From Pandoraea faecigallinarum (GTDB lineage Bacteria > Pseudomonadota > Gammaproteobacteria > Burkholderiales > Burkholderiaceae): DNA of 64,000 bases. The stretch is from the NCBI RefSeq assembly GCF_001029105.3, contig NZ_CP011807.3:3906001-3970000 (forward strand). The letters run 5' to 3'. The translations under genes were made by a program, and so were the position numbers. Below are positions 18,437-27,973 of the stretch, one piece after another. Position 1 is the first letter of the stretch, and the number at the start of each line of letters is the position of its first letter. The notes beneath the pieces were generated by a model. The model saw nothing but the letters and a program-made list of their open reading frames with translations. It had not been told where the DNA came from and did not search any database.

Positions 18437-19744
18437 GTGGCCTCGTGCCCCGCGTTGTTCATTGGCGCTCCGGCGTCGGGTCAGGGCAAGACCACGGTCA
18501 CCGCCGGGCTGGCGCGACTGCATCGAGACCAAGGACGTAAGGTCCGGGTCTTCAAGACCGGCCCCGATTTTCTCGATCCGAAGATTCTCGAGCGCGCGAG
18601 CGGCGCCCCCGTGCAGACGCTCGATCTGTGGATGGTGGGCGAAGCGCAATGCCGGCAACTGCTGGCCGAGGCGGCGCAAACGGCCGACCTGATCCTCATC
18701 GAAGGCGTGATGGGATTGTTCGACGGCACCCCGAGCAGCGCGGATCTTGCGACGACGTTCGGGATCCCGGTCGTCACCGTGATTTCGGCGAAGTCGATGG
18801 CGCAGACGTTCGGTGCAATCGCCTCGGGTCTCGCGCACTATCGCCCCGGACTACCGACGTACGGCGTACTGGCGAATCACGTCGGTTCGCCGCGCCATGC
18901 ACAGTTGCTGCGCGAAGGCATGCCAGCGGATATTGCATGGCTGGGGCACCTCGGCACGTCCGACCGGATGACCTTGCCCGCGCGGCACCTCGGCCTGCAT
19001 CAGGCGCACGAAATCGACCGGCTCGACGAGCGCATTGCCGCCACCGCCCGCGCCTTGGCCGAGACGGCGCTGGCGGCGTTGCCGCCGGCCATCGCCTTCG
19101 AAGCGCCGCCGTCGCCCGCATTGGCCCAGGATCGTGAAACGCTCAAGGGCATGCAGATCGCCGTGGCGCGCGACGCGGCCTTCTCGTTCGTCTATCCGGA
19201 GAACATCCGTCTGTTGACGTCGCTGGGGGCGAACGTGACGTATTTCTCGCCCTTGGCGAACGACGCGCTGCCGGCGGCGGCCGACGCTCTCTTCCTTCCT
19301 GGCGGCTACCCCGAATTGCACGCAGCGACGCTGGCCGCGAACACGCGCAGCGCCAGCAGCATTCGCGCGCACGCGGCCGCGGGCAAGCCCGTCGTCGCGG
19401 AGTGTGGCGGCATGCTTTATCTGCTGGAGCGGCTCACGGATGCATCGGGCATCTCGACGCCCATGCTTGGCGTGCTGCCCGGTCATGCAACGCTGCAAAC
19501 GCGCCTTGCCGGTCTCGGCATGCAGGAAGTGGCGACGCCTCGCGGCACGTTGCGAGGTCATACGTTTCATTACACCAGCATGGCCACGCCCATGACGCCG
19601 GTCTGCCACGCCCGGCGTGCAGGCAGCGACACGCCGGGCGAACCGGTATTTCGCGTAGGCGCGACGGTCGCGACCTATCTGCATGGCTACTGGCCGTCGA
19701 ACCCGGCGCTCACTGCGGCACTTTTCCATGGCACAGCCTTTTAG
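18437..19744 (+). CDS. cobB: Hydrogenobyrinic/cobyrinic acid a,c-diamide synthase CobB
   Basis: CobB amidates the a and c acetate chains using glutamine and ATP; in the aerobic route this precedes cobalt insertion. The 435-residue protein has an N-terminal dethiobiotin-synthetase-like ATPase (GAPASGQGKTTVTAGL) and a C-terminal class I glutamine amidotransferase with the nucleophile in VVAECGGMLYL and HTFHYTS further on. The start is GTG at 18437, two bases after cobO. It overlaps bluB by 17 bp. Confidence 0.96.
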   Translation: MASCPALFIGAPASGQGKTTVTAGLARLHRDQGRKVRVFKTGPDFLDPKILERASGAPVQTLDLWMVGEAQCRQLLAEAAQTADLILIEGVMGLFDGTPSSADLATTFGIPVVTVISAKSMAQTFGAIASGLAHYRPGLPTYGVLANHVGSPRHAQLLREGMPADIAWLGHLGTSDRMTLPARHLGLHQAHEIDRLDERIAATARALAETALAALPPAIAFEAPPSPALAQDRETLKGMQIAVARDAAFSFVYPENIRLLTSLGANVTYFSPLANDALPAAADALFLPGGYPELHAATLAANTRSASSIRAHAAAGKPVVAECGGMLYLLERLTDASGISTPMLGVLPGHATLQTRLAGLGMQEVATPRGTLRGHTFHYTSMATPMTPVCHARRAGSDTPGEPVFRVGATVATYLHGYWPSNPALTAALFHGTAF

Positions 19745-20381
19745 CGAATCCGAGCGCGCCGCCGTCTACCGCGTGATCCACGAACGGCGCGACATGCGCC
19801 ATTTCGTGCCGGCGCCCGTCGATTCCGGCGTTCTCGCGCGCCTGCTCGATGCGGCGCACCATGCCCCCAGTGTCGGCTTCATGCAACCGTGGCGAATCGT
19901 GCGGGTAACGTCGCCCGCCCTGCGCGCATCACTGCATGACGCAGTCGAGCGCGAACGGCTGAAAACCGCCGATGCACTGGGCGAGCGCCGCGACGCGTTC
20001 ATGAAGCTGAAGGTCGAGGGCATGCAGCAATGCGCCGAGATCCTGGTAATGGCGTTGATGGACGGGCGCGAGCGCCATGTCTTCGGACGGCGCACGCTGC
20101 CGGAGATGGATCTGGCATCGGTCTCGTGCGCGATTCAGAACCTCTGGCTGGCCGCTCGCGCGGAGGGCCTGGGCGTGGGCTGGGTCTCGCTCTTCGATCC
20201 GCAGGACGTCGCCCGGCTGCTGCACATGCCCTCAGGTGCCAAGCCGGTCGCCATTCTCTGCCTCGGCCACGTCGCGGAGTTCTACGGCGCCCCGATGCTG
20301 GAGATCGAAGGATGGGCGGCGCGCGCGCCCCTGGAAACGTATGTGTTCGAGAACGCGTGGCCGCAGCAAGCCTCGGAATGA
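19728..20381 (+). CDS. bluB: 5,6-dimethylbenzimidazole synthase BluB
   Basis: BluB is an oxygen-dependent flavin-destroying enzyme that turns FMNH2 into 5,6-dimethylbenzimidazole, the lower ligand of B12. The 217-residue nitroreductase-fold protein shows ERRDMRHF near the N-terminus, the HHAPSVGFMQPWR loop and GLGVGWVSLFD. The ATG at 19728 lies within the end of cobB, indicating coupling. Its presence with cobG means that both oxygen-requiring steps are encoded at this locus. It closes the cobA-O-B-bluB operon and converges on an MFS gene. Confidence 0.95.
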   Translation: MAQPFSESERAAVYRVIHERRDMRHFVPAPVDSGVLARLLDAAHHAPSVGFMQPWRIVRVTSPALRASLHDAVERERLKTADALGERRDAFMKLKVEGMQQCAEILVMALMDGRERHVFGRRTLPEMDLASVSCAIQNLWLAARAEGLGVGWVSLFDPQDVARLLHMPSGAKPVAILCLGHVAEFYGAPMLEIEGWAARAPLETYVFENAWPQQASE

Positions 20382-20428
20382 GACCGGGGCCGGTGGACAT
20401 CCGGCCGGCGGGGTTTCGCTGCCGTTGC

Positions 20429-21703
20429 TCAGCGCTGCGCGGACGGTTCGCGGGCGGCGTTCCCGAGTGCCGGCTTCGACGTCGCGCCCCGGCGCCCCGC
20501 CCGATACAGAAGTGTCGCGACGATCGACAGATTGAGCAGGTTCCAGGCAATGCCGTTGAGGAATGCCGCCCGGTAGCTGCCGGTCAGATCGAACACGGCT
20601 CCCGACATCCAGCCGCCCAGCGCCATGCCCACCAACGTGGCCATGAGCACCGTACTCACACGGGCACCCGCCTCGGACGCCGGAAAGTACTCCCGCACCA
20701 CAATCGCATACGCCGGGACAATACCGCCCTGAAACAACCCGAACAGCGCCGAGACGACATACAGCGATCCCAGCCCGTCGAAGGGGAGGAAGAGCAACAG
20801 TGCGACGCACTGGAGTCCCGCGCCGAGCAGGAGCGTGCGCAGGCCGCCGATGTAATCGCAGATCACCCCGGAAACCAGCCGGCTGACGATCCCGAACCCA
20901 AGCATCAGCGCGAGCATCCGTGCGCCGCTTGCCACGCCGTAACCGAGGTCGCCGCAATAGGCGACGATATGCACCTGCGGCATGGCCATCGCCACACAGC
21001 AGGCGATGCCCGCCACGCATAGCAGCGCCTGCGCCCCGCCTTTGTTCATGCCGAAGGGCCGCTCGGAGACCATCGCCATCGCCCGGGGCGAACGAGTCAC
21101 ACCGACCGGGATCGCCGGCGGCCCGGCCCGCATGAGCAGCGCCAGCGCGAACATCGTGACGCCGCAAAAAACGCCGAGCTCGATGTAAGTCTGACGCCAG
21201 CCATGATGCGCGACCAGAAACTGAACGATGGGCGGCCATATCGCGCCGGAAAGATAGTTGCCGCTGGCGCACACGGCGACCGCGGCACCGCGCCGGCGAA
21301 CGAACCACGAGGTCGTGTCGGCAATGAGCGGCCCGAGCGTCGTCGAACTCCCCATCGCGCCGATGAGCAGCGCGTGTATCGCGGTGAAGCCGATAATGCC
21401 GGATGCAAATCCGCTGGCGATATAGCCCACCCCCAGCGCGACGGATCCCACCAGCAGCGGACGCATCACACCGTAGCGATCGGCCATGCGCCCCATCACG
21501 ATGCCGCCGAGCGCGAATCCCAGCATCATGAACGTGTAGGGCAGCGACGCCTGGGCGCGCGCAATCCCGAAGTCCGCCTGTACCGCAGGCAACACCACCG
21601 AGACGATATACATGCTGCTGCTTCCCACCGTCATGATGAGCAGCGCGACGATGAGTCGAAAAACGGCGTAACGGGAATCCGGCAGGTGAGCGGACTGCGA
21701 CAT
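20429..21703 (-). CDS. MFS transporter
   Basis: A 424-residue major facilitator superfamily protein with about 12 hydrophobic segments. The loop after the second segment has GRMADRYGVMRP, the typical MFS motif A, and a related GVICDYIGGLRT occurs in the second half. Substrate cannot be read from sequence; the general look is that of organic-anion or drug/metabolite uptake or efflux carriers. The ATG at 21703 follows GGAGA. It faces bluB tail to tail, so a role in cobalamin transport is only a guess. Confidence 0.85.
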   Translation of the reverse strand: MSQSAHLPDSRYAVFRLIVALLIMTVGSSSMYIVSVVLPAVQADFGIARAQASLPYTFMMLGFALGGIVMGRMADRYGVMRPLLVGSVALGVGYIASGFASGIIGFTAIHALLIGAMGSSTTLGPLIADTTSWFVRRRGAAVAVCASGNYLSGAIWPPIVQFLVAHHGWRQTYIELGVFCGVTMFALALLMRAGPPAIPVGVTRSPRAMAMVSERPFGMNKGGAQALLCVAGIACCVAMAMPQVHIVAYCGDLGYGVASGARMLALMLGFGIVSRLVSGVICDYIGGLRTLLLGAGLQCVALLLFLPFDGLGSLYVVSALFGLFQGGIVPAYAIVVREYFPASEAGARVSTVLMATLVGMALGGWMSGAVFDLTGSYRAAFLNGIAWNLLNLSIVATLLYRAGRRGATSKPALGNAAREPSAQR

Positions 21704-21770
21704 GGCGTCTCCGGGGCACGCTCATTCGAATTGAGCTGTTGGCTTGGACTTTCGAGCGCCACGCTCCGGC

Positions 21771-21800
21771 GCGGTGTGGCGCGGTGTGGCGCGGTGTGGC
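21771..21800. repeat. 10-bp tandem repeat, three copies
   Basis: GCGGTGTGGC occurs three times head to tail about 70 bp upstream of the MFS gene start. Confidence 0.95.
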
Positions 21801-21906
21801 GGCCGATATCGGAATATTACATGGCATGGGAAGAAACGAGTGCCGGAATCCGTTGGCTGTCCGAGGTATGCGAAGGCCGCGGCAACACACGCCGCGACGC
21901 TCACAC

Positions 21907-21930
21907 ACTCAGGCACTCAGGCACTCAGGC
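21907..21930. repeat. 8-bp tandem repeat, three copies
   Basis: ACTCAGGC occurs three times head to tail, about 155 bp upstream of the carboxymuconolactone-decarboxylase gene. Confidence 0.95.
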
Positions 21931-22085
21931 GCTTGCGCCACTATTGTCGCTTTCGACGCAACATCGTGCGCCCGTCGCCGGAACTTCTGCCGCATCGCAC
22001 TCGGCACTACGATAGCGAGGTTGTCAAAGCCCGTGCGTCCCCGCAACGCCTTTGCGAGGCGCATCACCCTTTCGAGGATGCCATC

Positions 22086-22565
22086 ATGAGTCAACGTCTG
22101 AATGCCTTCGCGCAATCGCCCGAACTTTTCAAGAAATACGTCGAATTCGGCCTGCTACTGAAATCCGGCGCCATCGAGGCGTCCATTCTGCATCTGGTCG
22201 AAATCCGGGCGTCGCAGATCAACGGCTGCGGTTTCTGTCTGGATATGCACGTGAAGCAGGCCAGGATCGGTGGCGAGCGCGAACTGCGTGTGCACCACGT
22301 GGCGATCTGGCGCGAATCCACGCTGTTCTCGCCGCGCGAGCGCGCCTGCCTGGCCTGGACCGAAGCGCTCACCACCCTGCCCCCGCACGGGGTGCCCGAC
22401 GACGTCTATGAGTTCGTGCGCGCCGAACTTTCCGAAAAGGAAATCTCGGACCTCAGCTTCGCGATCATGGCGATCAATGGCTGGAACCGTCTGAACGTCG
22501 GCTTCCGCACCGAACCGGGCTCTGCCGACAAGGCGTACGGTCTGGACAAGGCCAATCTCAACTGA
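22086..22565 (+). CDS. Carboxymuconolactone decarboxylase (AhpD-like) protein
   Basis: A 159-residue CMD/AhpD-family protein. The redox motif CGFCLDMH (C-X2-C-X3-H) sits near residue 47, as in alkylhydroperoxidase AhpD proteins, which reduce peroxides or act as disulfide relays. Genes of this type are the usual partners and targets of ECF41 sigma factors, and one is encoded 1.1 kb downstream on the other strand. The ATG at 22086 gives the family-typical start (MSQRLNAF). Its last 8 bp overlap the convergent lysR-type gene. Confidence 0.9.
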   Translation: MSQRLNAFAQSPELFKKYVEFGLLLKSGAIEASILHLVEIRASQINGCGFCLDMHVKQARIGGERELRVHHVAIWRESTLFSPRERACLAWTEALTTLPPHGVPDDVYEFVRAELSEKEISDLSFAIMAINGWNRLNVGFRTEPGSADKAYGLDKANLN

Positions 22566-23574
22566 GCAGGTCCAACGCCCGGATGCGCTCCGTCATGTAA
22601 TCGATGAACGCGCGCATACGGGCAGGCAAATGCTGACGGCTCAGAAAACACAGATAGTGGCCGTAGTCGTCGGGCGCGTGACGCGGCAGGCAGGCGACGA
22701 GCGTGCCTGCCCGCAGATGCCGGCTTACCTGATGATCGGCCAGTTGCGCGATGCCGTGGCCGTCGAGCACCGATTGCAGCACCAGATCGGCATCGTTGAA
22801 GGTCAGCATGGCGTTCGGCGCGAACTTGCGCAATTGCCCGTCCGACTTGAATTCCCATTCGTACAGACGCCCCGAGCCCAGCCGCAGATTCACACAGCGG
22901 TGATCGGCAAGCGCCTCGATACTGCCCGGCAGACCATGTCTGGCGACATAGCCGGGCGAGGCGCACAGCAGCATCTGCATCGGAATCACCTTCCTGGCGA
23001 TCACCCGGCTGTCTTCCATACGACCGTTGCGAAAAGCGATGTCGACACGCTCGGCGGCGAAGTCGGCCGGACTATCGTCAAGCAACAGTTCGATCGAGAT
23101 ATTCGGATACGCTTCGCGAAAGCCCGCCAGCAGCGGCGCGACGACCTGGCGTCCGAAGCTCACGGGAGAGCTGACGCGCAATTGCCCTGATGGCGGCCCC
23201 TCGCGCAGCTCCCGGATATCGTCGAGCGCATGAACGATGCGGGCGACGCCCGGATGGCACTGATCGTAAAAACGCTGGCCTTCGGTGGTCAGCACGGTGC
23301 GGCGGGTCGTGCGCACGAAAAGCCGCACGCCCAGCTGCGCTTCGAGCTTCTGGACGCTGCGGCTGATCGCCGAACGGCCGATGCCCAGCCGGTCGCCAGC
23401 CCTGGCAAAGTTGCCTTCGGCCGCCACGGCAAGAAAGGCCACGACTCCCGCATAACTTGCGGCAAAGCTCTCGGCGAGCGAGTCGGCGCGAGGGGCGGAA
23501 AATGGTGCGGAAGCCGGCACTGAAGCCGGCGCTGGGAACGTGGACGCAAGCGTGGAGCGGGATGTCGACATCAT
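22558..23574 (-). CDS. LysR-family transcriptional regulator
   Basis: A 338-residue regulator with a LysR winged helix near the N-terminus (FLAVAAEGNFARAGDRLG then SAISRSVQKLE) and an effector-binding domain (SPVSFGRQVVAPLL to GHGIAQLADHQV). It most resembles the subgroup that often controls neighbouring oxidoreductases. The first ~45 residues are an Ala/Pro/Ser-rich extension before the helix-turn-helix. I chose the ATG at 23574 over an upstream TTG at 23607; neither has a strong ribosome binding site. It lies between the ECF41 sigma gene and the CMD gene. Confidence 0.85.
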   Translation of the reverse strand: MMSTSRSTLASTFPAPASVPASAPFSAPRADSLAESFAASYAGVVAFLAVAAEGNFARAGDRLGIGRSAISRSVQKLEAQLGVRLFVRTTRRTVLTTEGQRFYDQCHPGVARIVHALDDIRELREGPPSGQLRVSSPVSFGRQVVAPLLAGFREAYPNISIELLLDDSPADFAAERVDIAFRNGRMEDSRVIARKVIPMQMLLCASPGYVARHGLPGSIEALADHRCVNLRLGSGRLYEWEFKSDGQLRKFAPNAMLTFNDADLVLQSVLDGHGIAQLADHQVSRHLRAGTLVACLPRHAPDDYGHYLCFLSRQHLPARMRAFIDYMTERIRALDLLS

Positions 23575-23660
23575 GGCGAAGCCGCAATTGGTTGACCTTA
23601 CCCTCAAGACGGCCCAACCGATCGTTTTGTGACATCCCGCGTGAAATATTTTTTTGCGCG

Positions 23661-24545
23661 TCAGCGCCGTGCCATGTCCGCGGCGATTCGCGCGAGCTTG
23701 TCCGGATTGCGTTGCACCAGCACCCGGGTCAGACGCTCGCCGTCCGTCTCGTAAGACTGCACGGATTCAAGCTGCCCATCGAGATAGCGCAGCAGTGCCC
23801 ACTGTCCGTTGACCTGAACCATCTCGACGCGCATCGCATCGCCATACCGCCGTTTTCCCGCGTAGAACAGTTGGGCAAGACGCTTTGCGCCGACCAGACT
23901 GCGGAAGCTCGGGATCTTGCCGCCGCCGTCGCCAATGAGCTCTGCCTGATCGCTCAGCAAGGCATGCAGGCCGTGGAAGTCGCTGCGCTGAATCGCGTCG
24001 GTGAAGGCTGTGAGCAGGCGATGCAGCGTTGCGCGCGGGACGGCGTCTCGCGGCGTGCCGTCGCGCAACTGCTGTCTCGCACGCTTGACGAGCTGGCGCA
24101 CGGCGGCTGGCGTCTTTTCCAGCGTCTGCGCGATGTCGTCGTACTCGGCGTCGAACACGTCGCGCATCAGAAACGCTGCCCGGGCATCGGGCGAGAGGCG
24201 CTCCAGCGTGTACAGGAACGCCACGGAGACATCGTCGGCGAACTCATGCGCCTGTTCGGGGGTCTCGGGCGCCGACATCAGCATCGGTTCGGGCAGCCAG
24301 ACCCCGGTATAGGTTTCTCGCTCGATCTTGACGGCACGCAGGCGGTCGATGGACAGGCGTGTGGTCGTGGTGACCAGCCACGCTTCGGCGTTCTCCACCG
24401 CGCCTTGGTCGCTGCCGTGCCAGCGCAGCCACGCTTCCTGCACCACGTCTTCGGCCTCGGCCACGGCGCCGAGCATGCGGTACGCAATCGCAAACAGGCG
24501 AGCGCGGTGACGTTCGAACGAAATCGCGGAATCGGTCATGGGCAT
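23661..24545 (-). CDS. ECF41-group (SigJ-like) RNA polymerase sigma factor
   Basis: An extracytoplasmic-function sigma factor of 294 residues with sigma-2 (RLFAIAYRMLG), sigma-4 (DDIAQTLEKTPAAVRQLVKRA) and a SnoaL-like C-terminal extension. All three hallmarks of the ECF41 group are visible: WLPEP at residues 83-87, DGGGK at 206-210 and NPDK at 280-283. In this group the extension itself modulates activity and no anti-sigma factor is needed. The partner CMD gene lies at 22.1 kb. The gene begins 46 bp after the tRNA-Arg gene on the same strand. The ATG at 24545 (MPMTDS) or at 24539 may be used. Confidence 0.92.
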   Translation of the reverse strand: MPMTDSAISFERHRARLFAIAYRMLGAVAEAEDVVQEAWLRWHGSDQGAVENAEAWLVTTTTRLSIDRLRAVKIERETYTGVWLPEPMLMSAPETPEQAHEFADDVSVAFLYTLERLSPDARAAFLMRDVFDAEYDDIAQTLEKTPAAVRQLVKRARQQLRDGTPRDAVPRATLHRLLTAFTDAIQRSDFHGLHALLSDQAELIGDGGGKIPSFRSLVGAKRLAQLFYAGKRRYGDAMRVEMVQVNGQWALLRYLDGQLESVQSYETDGERLTRVLVQRNPDKLARIAADMARR

Positions 24546-24590
24546 GGAGACGAGGATGGGAGTGAGGTATCGCGAAACCCCTCGATTCAT

Positions 24591-24667
24591 TGGCCTGCCC
24601 AGAGGGATTCGAACCCCCGACCGTCGGCTTAGAAGGCCGATGCTCTATCCAACTGAGCTATGGGCAG
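24591..24667 (-). tRNA. tRNA-Arg (anticodon TCT)
   Basis: Read on the minus strand the molecule folds as a cloverleaf: acceptor arm CTGCCCA/TGGGCAG, D arm GCTC...GAGC, anticodon arm TCGGC-CTTCTAA-GCCGA with anticodon TCT (reads AGA), and a T arm around GGTTCGAATCC. The discriminator G is followed by an encoded CCA. No terminator is evident before the sigma factor gene that follows on the same strand. Confidence 0.97.
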
Positions 24668-24863
24668 TGCACGTTGGCAGCGAGCGAGTATCGCCGCCGG
24701 AAAGCCCCCGACGCAGCGCAACGACAAATCTTTACGCCACAGCCGGGTAGCCGGTGATTATAGCGCACGCGCATGCCAGTTTCATCGGCGCGGTTTCGGG
24801 AGTTGTCCCCCTTTGCGCGCCGTCGCGTTCGCAACTAGACTCCATACGTGGAGGAACGCGCTC

Positions 24864-26081
24864 ATGAACGAGATCGAACGCGAACAACGCTTTGGTGCGC
24901 ACAACTACTCGCCCCTGCCGGTCGTGCTCTCGCATGGCAAGGGCGTCTGGGTCTGGGACGTCGAAGGCAACCGCTACCTCGACATGATGAGCGCCTATTC
25001 CGCCGTCAGCCACGGCCATGCGCATCCGAGACTGGTTGCCGCGCTCACTGCACAGGCGCAGCGCCTCGCCGTCGTCTCCCGGGCCTTCTATACCGACCGC
25101 CTCGGCGCCTTTCTCGAACGGCTGTGCGACCTCACCACCCTTGGGGGCGCCCTGCCCATGAATACCGGTGCGGAAGCCGTCGAAACCGCCATCAAGGCGG
25201 CGCGGCGCTGGGGATACAGCGTCAAGCGCATTCCCGCCGGGAAGGCCGAGATCATCGTCGCCGACGGCAATTTCCACGGACGCACCACCACCATCGTCGG
25301 CTTCTCCTCCGAACCCGCCTACCGCGCCGATTTCGGGCCGTTCGCCCCCGGCTTCGTTCGCGTGCCCTTCGGCGACATCGACGCGCTACGCGCCGCCATC
25401 ACACCCAACACCTGCGCCGTGCTCTTCGAGACGATTCAGGGCGAGGGCGGCATCGTCGTGCCGCCCGAGGGCTTCCTGCGCGGGCTGCGCGCGCTTTGCA
25501 CCGAGCAGAACGTCCTCATGCTACTCGATGAGATCCAGTCCGGACTCGGACGCACCGGACGCTGGTTCGCCTATCAGCACGAAGGCATCGTGCCCGATGG
25601 CGTCATGCTCGGCAAAGCCCTCGGCGGCGGCTTGCTGCCCGTGTCCGCGTTCGTTGCGAGACGCGACATCATCGATCTGTTCGAACCCGGCAGTCACGGC
25701 TCGACATTCGGAGGCAATGCGCTTGCAGCCACCGTCGCGCTCGAAGCGCTCGACGTCATGGCCGACGAAGATCTGCCGGGCCGAAGCGCCGAGATGGGGG
25801 AATATCTGCTCTCGCGCCTGCACGCGATTCACTCGCCGCTCATTCGGGAAGTGCGCGGCCGCGGTCTGTGGGCCGGCATCGAGATCGACCCCGCACGCGC
25901 CGACGCCCACGATCTGTCGATGCGGATGCTGCGCCGTCGCGTGCTCGCGAAGGAAACCCGCTCGACCGTGCTGCGCCTCGCCCCGCCGCTGGTCATCGAA
26001 CGCGCCGAGATCGATATGTGTATCTCGGCACTCAAGGCCGTGCTGGCCGAAGCCGAATCGGAAGCGGAATCTCAAGCCTGA
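24864..26081 (+). CDS. rocD: Ornithine aminotransferase
   Basis: A class III PLP-dependent aminotransferase of 405 residues. It would convert ornithine and 2-oxoglutarate to glutamate semialdehyde and glutamate in arginine/ornithine breakdown. Visible motifs are NTGAEAVETAIK, FHGRT, LDEIQSGLGRTG and the PLP lysine in MLGKALGGG. The N-terminus (FGAHNYSPLPVVL) is characteristic of ornithine rather than acetylornithine aminotransferases. GGAGG nine bases before the ATG at 24864 fixes the start. The C-terminal tail is Glu/Ala/Ser-rich. It stands alone. Confidence 0.93.
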   Translation: MNEIEREQRFGAHNYSPLPVVLSHGKGVWVWDVEGNRYLDMMSAYSAVSHGHAHPRLVAALTAQAQRLAVVSRAFYTDRLGAFLERLCDLTTLGGALPMNTGAEAVETAIKAARRWGYSVKRIPAGKAEIIVADGNFHGRTTTIVGFSSEPAYRADFGPFAPGFVRVPFGDIDALRAAITPNTCAVLFETIQGEGGIVVPPEGFLRGLRALCTEQNVLMLLDEIQSGLGRTGRWFAYQHEGIVPDGVMLGKALGGGLLPVSAFVARRDIIDLFEPGSHGSTFGGNALAATVALEALDVMADEDLPGRSAEMGEYLLSRLHAIHSPLIREVRGRGLWAGIEIDPARADAHDLSMRMLRRRVLAKETRSTVLRLAPPLVIERAEIDMCISALKAVLAEAESEAESQA

Positions 26082-26113
26082 GTCGCGCCTCGACGCCGGC
26101 TGCCATATCAGTG

Positions 26114-26443
26114 TCAATGCGCCGACGATTTCGACCACAGGTTCATCACCAGCACGCCAGCGATGATGAGCGCCATGCCGAGGATGGCCGGGGCGTCGAG
26201 CTTCTGCCCGAACATCACGCGCGAGGCAATGGAGATGAGCACGATGCCCAGGCCCGACCACATGGCATAGGCAATGCCCACGGGAATCGTGCGCAGTGTG
26301 AGCGACAACATGTAGAACGCAATGCCGTAGCCGGCGACGACCAACGCAACCGGCCCCACACGGGTGAAACCCTCCGACGCCTTGAGCGCCGACGTCGCGA
26401 TCACTTCGGCCACGATCGCCACGAGCAGATACAGATACGCCAT
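26114..26443 (-). CDS. SMR-family multidrug efflux protein (EmrE-like)
   Basis: A 109-residue membrane protein with four transmembrane helices. The first helix has [20 protein letters not shown], with the membrane-embedded Glu at position 13 that binds drug cations and protons in EmrE. Small multidrug resistance proteins export quaternary ammonium and other lipophilic cations as dimers. The ATG at 26443 is preceded by AAGGAG. It converges on rocD with 32 bp between stops. Confidence 0.92.
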   Translation of the reverse strand: MAYLYLLVAIVAEVIATSALKASEGFTRVGPVALVVAGYGIAFYMLSLTLRTIPVGIAYAMWSGLGIVLISIASRVMFGQKLDAPAILGMALIIAGVLVMNLWSKSSAH

Positions 26444-26676
26444 CGTCACTCCTTTCACTCGGTTGGCCGTCCGCCCCGCGCGGACACGACGGGCGCTCAT
26501 CATAACCGACGCCTCTTGTGCATCTCTTCCTGCATTCGCCGATCCATGCCACATCGCATCGCGCAAATATCGCTTGCCTAAGCGTTCGACGTCGCGCTAC
26601 AGTCGCCGTCACGGTGTGGCCAGCACACCGGCGTCGCTCGGACGGTTCCGGGCGCTTACGTTCCAGGATGCATCCC

Positions 26677-27894
26677 ATGTCCAGCTCTCAGGGCTCGCGC
26701 AGCTTTGCGCGCATCAATCGTCTTCCCCCGTACGTTTTCAATATCACCGCCGAACTGAAGATGGCGGCACGGCGTCGTGGCGAAGACATCATCGATCTGT
26801 CGATGGGCAATCCCGACGGTGCCACGCCACCGCATATCGTGAACAAGCTCGTCGAAGTCGCACAACGTCCCGACACGCATGGCTATTCGACCTCGCGCGG
26901 CATTCCGCGCCTGCGTCGCGCGATCACCCGCTGGTACAAGGATCGATACGACGTCGAACTCGATCCCGAGCGCGAGGCCATCGTGACCATCGGCTCGAAG
27001 GAAGGCCTGGCGCACCTGATGCTCGCCACGCTGGACCAGGGCGACACGGTGCTCGTGCCCAATCCGTCCTATCCGATTCACATCTACGGCGCCGTCATCG
27101 CGGGTGCGAACATCCGTTCCGTGCCGATGACGCCGGGCATCGATTTCTTCACCGAACTCGAACGCGGCATCCGCGAGAGTCACCCGAAGCCGAAGATGGT
27201 GATTCTCGGCTTCCCGTCGAATCCCACCGCTCAGTGCGTCGAACTCGAATTCTTCGAGCGTGTGGTCGATCTCGCGCGCAAACACGACATTCTCGTGGTG
27301 CACGATCTGGCTTACGCCGACATCGTCTACGACGGCTATCGGGCACCGTCGATCATGCAAGTGCCCGGCGCGCAGGACGTATGCGTCGAATTCTTCACAC
27401 TGTCCAAGAGCTACAACATGGCCGGCTGGCGTATCGGCTTCATGGTCGGCAATCCGGAACTGGTCGCGGCGCTCGCGCGCATCAAGAGTTATCACGACTA
27501 CGGCACGTTCACCCCGGTGCAGGTCGCCGCCATCGCCGCACTCGAAGGCGACCAGACATGCGTCGGGGAAATTCGCGAGCAGTATCAGCGCCGCCGCGAC
27601 GTGCTCTACAAGGGCCTGACCGAAGCCGGCTGGACGGTCGATCTGCCGAAAGCATCGATGTACATCTGGGCGCGCATCCCGGAACCGTATCGCGCCCTCG
27701 GTTCGCTCGAATTCGCGAAGAAACTGCTCGCGCAAGCCAAGGTGTCGGTCTCGCCGGGCATCGGCTTCGGCGAGTACGGCGACGAATACGTGCGCTTCGC
27801 GCTGATCGAAAACGAATCGCGCATCCGGCAAGCCGTGCGCGGCATCAAGCACATGTTCCGTGAAGACGGACTGGTGCAGCCGGCGGGCGCATAG
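26677..27894 (+). CDS. alaC: Alanine transaminase AlaC
   Basis: A class I/II PLP aminotransferase of 405 residues, closest in look to AlaC, which makes alanine from pyruvate and glutamate. Motifs: [16 protein letters not shown] at the N-terminus, [18 protein letters not shown] and the PLP lysine in [14 protein letters not shown]. The ATG at 26677 follows AGGA by eight bases; an upstream ATG at 26668 is in frame but lacks a ribosome binding site. A strong terminator follows. Confidence 0.92.
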   Translation: MSSSQGSRSFARINRLPPYVFNITAELKMAARRRGEDIIDLSMGNPDGATPPHIVNKLVEVAQRPDTHGYSTSRGIPRLRRAITRWYKDRYDVELDPEREAIVTIGSKEGLAHLMLATLDQGDTVLVPNPSYPIHIYGAVIAGANIRSVPMTPGIDFFTELERGIRESHPKPKMVILGFPSNPTAQCVELEFFERVVDLARKHDILVVHDLAYADIVYDGYRAPSIMQVPGAQDVCVEFFTLSKSYNMAGWRIGFMVGNPELVAALARIKSYHDYGTFTPVQVAAIAALEGDQTCVGEIREQYQRRRDVLYKGLTEAGWTVDLPKASMYIWARIPEPYRALGSLEFAKKLLAQAKVSVSPGIGFGEYGDEYVRFALIENESRIRQAVRGIKHMFREDGLVQPAGA

Positions 27895-27925
27895 TTCGTC
27901 GGGAACTCGACGACGCAGCACAAAA

Positions 27926-27954
27926 AAGGGGGGCGCATCGATTGCGCCCCCCTT
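27926..27954. terminator. Bidirectional terminator after alaC
   Basis: A 12-bp stem (AAGGGGGGCGCA pairing with TGCGCCCCCCTT) with a five-base loop, flanked by A-rich and T-rich sequence. It sits between alaC and the convergent PPC-protein gene, so it can end transcription from both sides. Confidence 0.9.
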
Positions 27955-27973
27955 CTCGTGACCGGCGTCGCGC

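Larger units (their letters stand above)
21704..22085. other. Intergenic region with two tandem repeats
   Basis: This 382-bp gap separates the divergent MFS and carboxymuconolactone-decarboxylase genes and must hold both promoters. GCGGTGTGGC is repeated three times at 21771-21800 and ACTCAGGC three times at 21907-21930. I did not find a convincing sigma-70 promoter, nor an ECF41-type TGTCACA/CGTC pair at proper spacing (TGTCAAA at about 22021 is the nearest). No coding frame here has a plausible start and composition. Confidence 0.6.
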
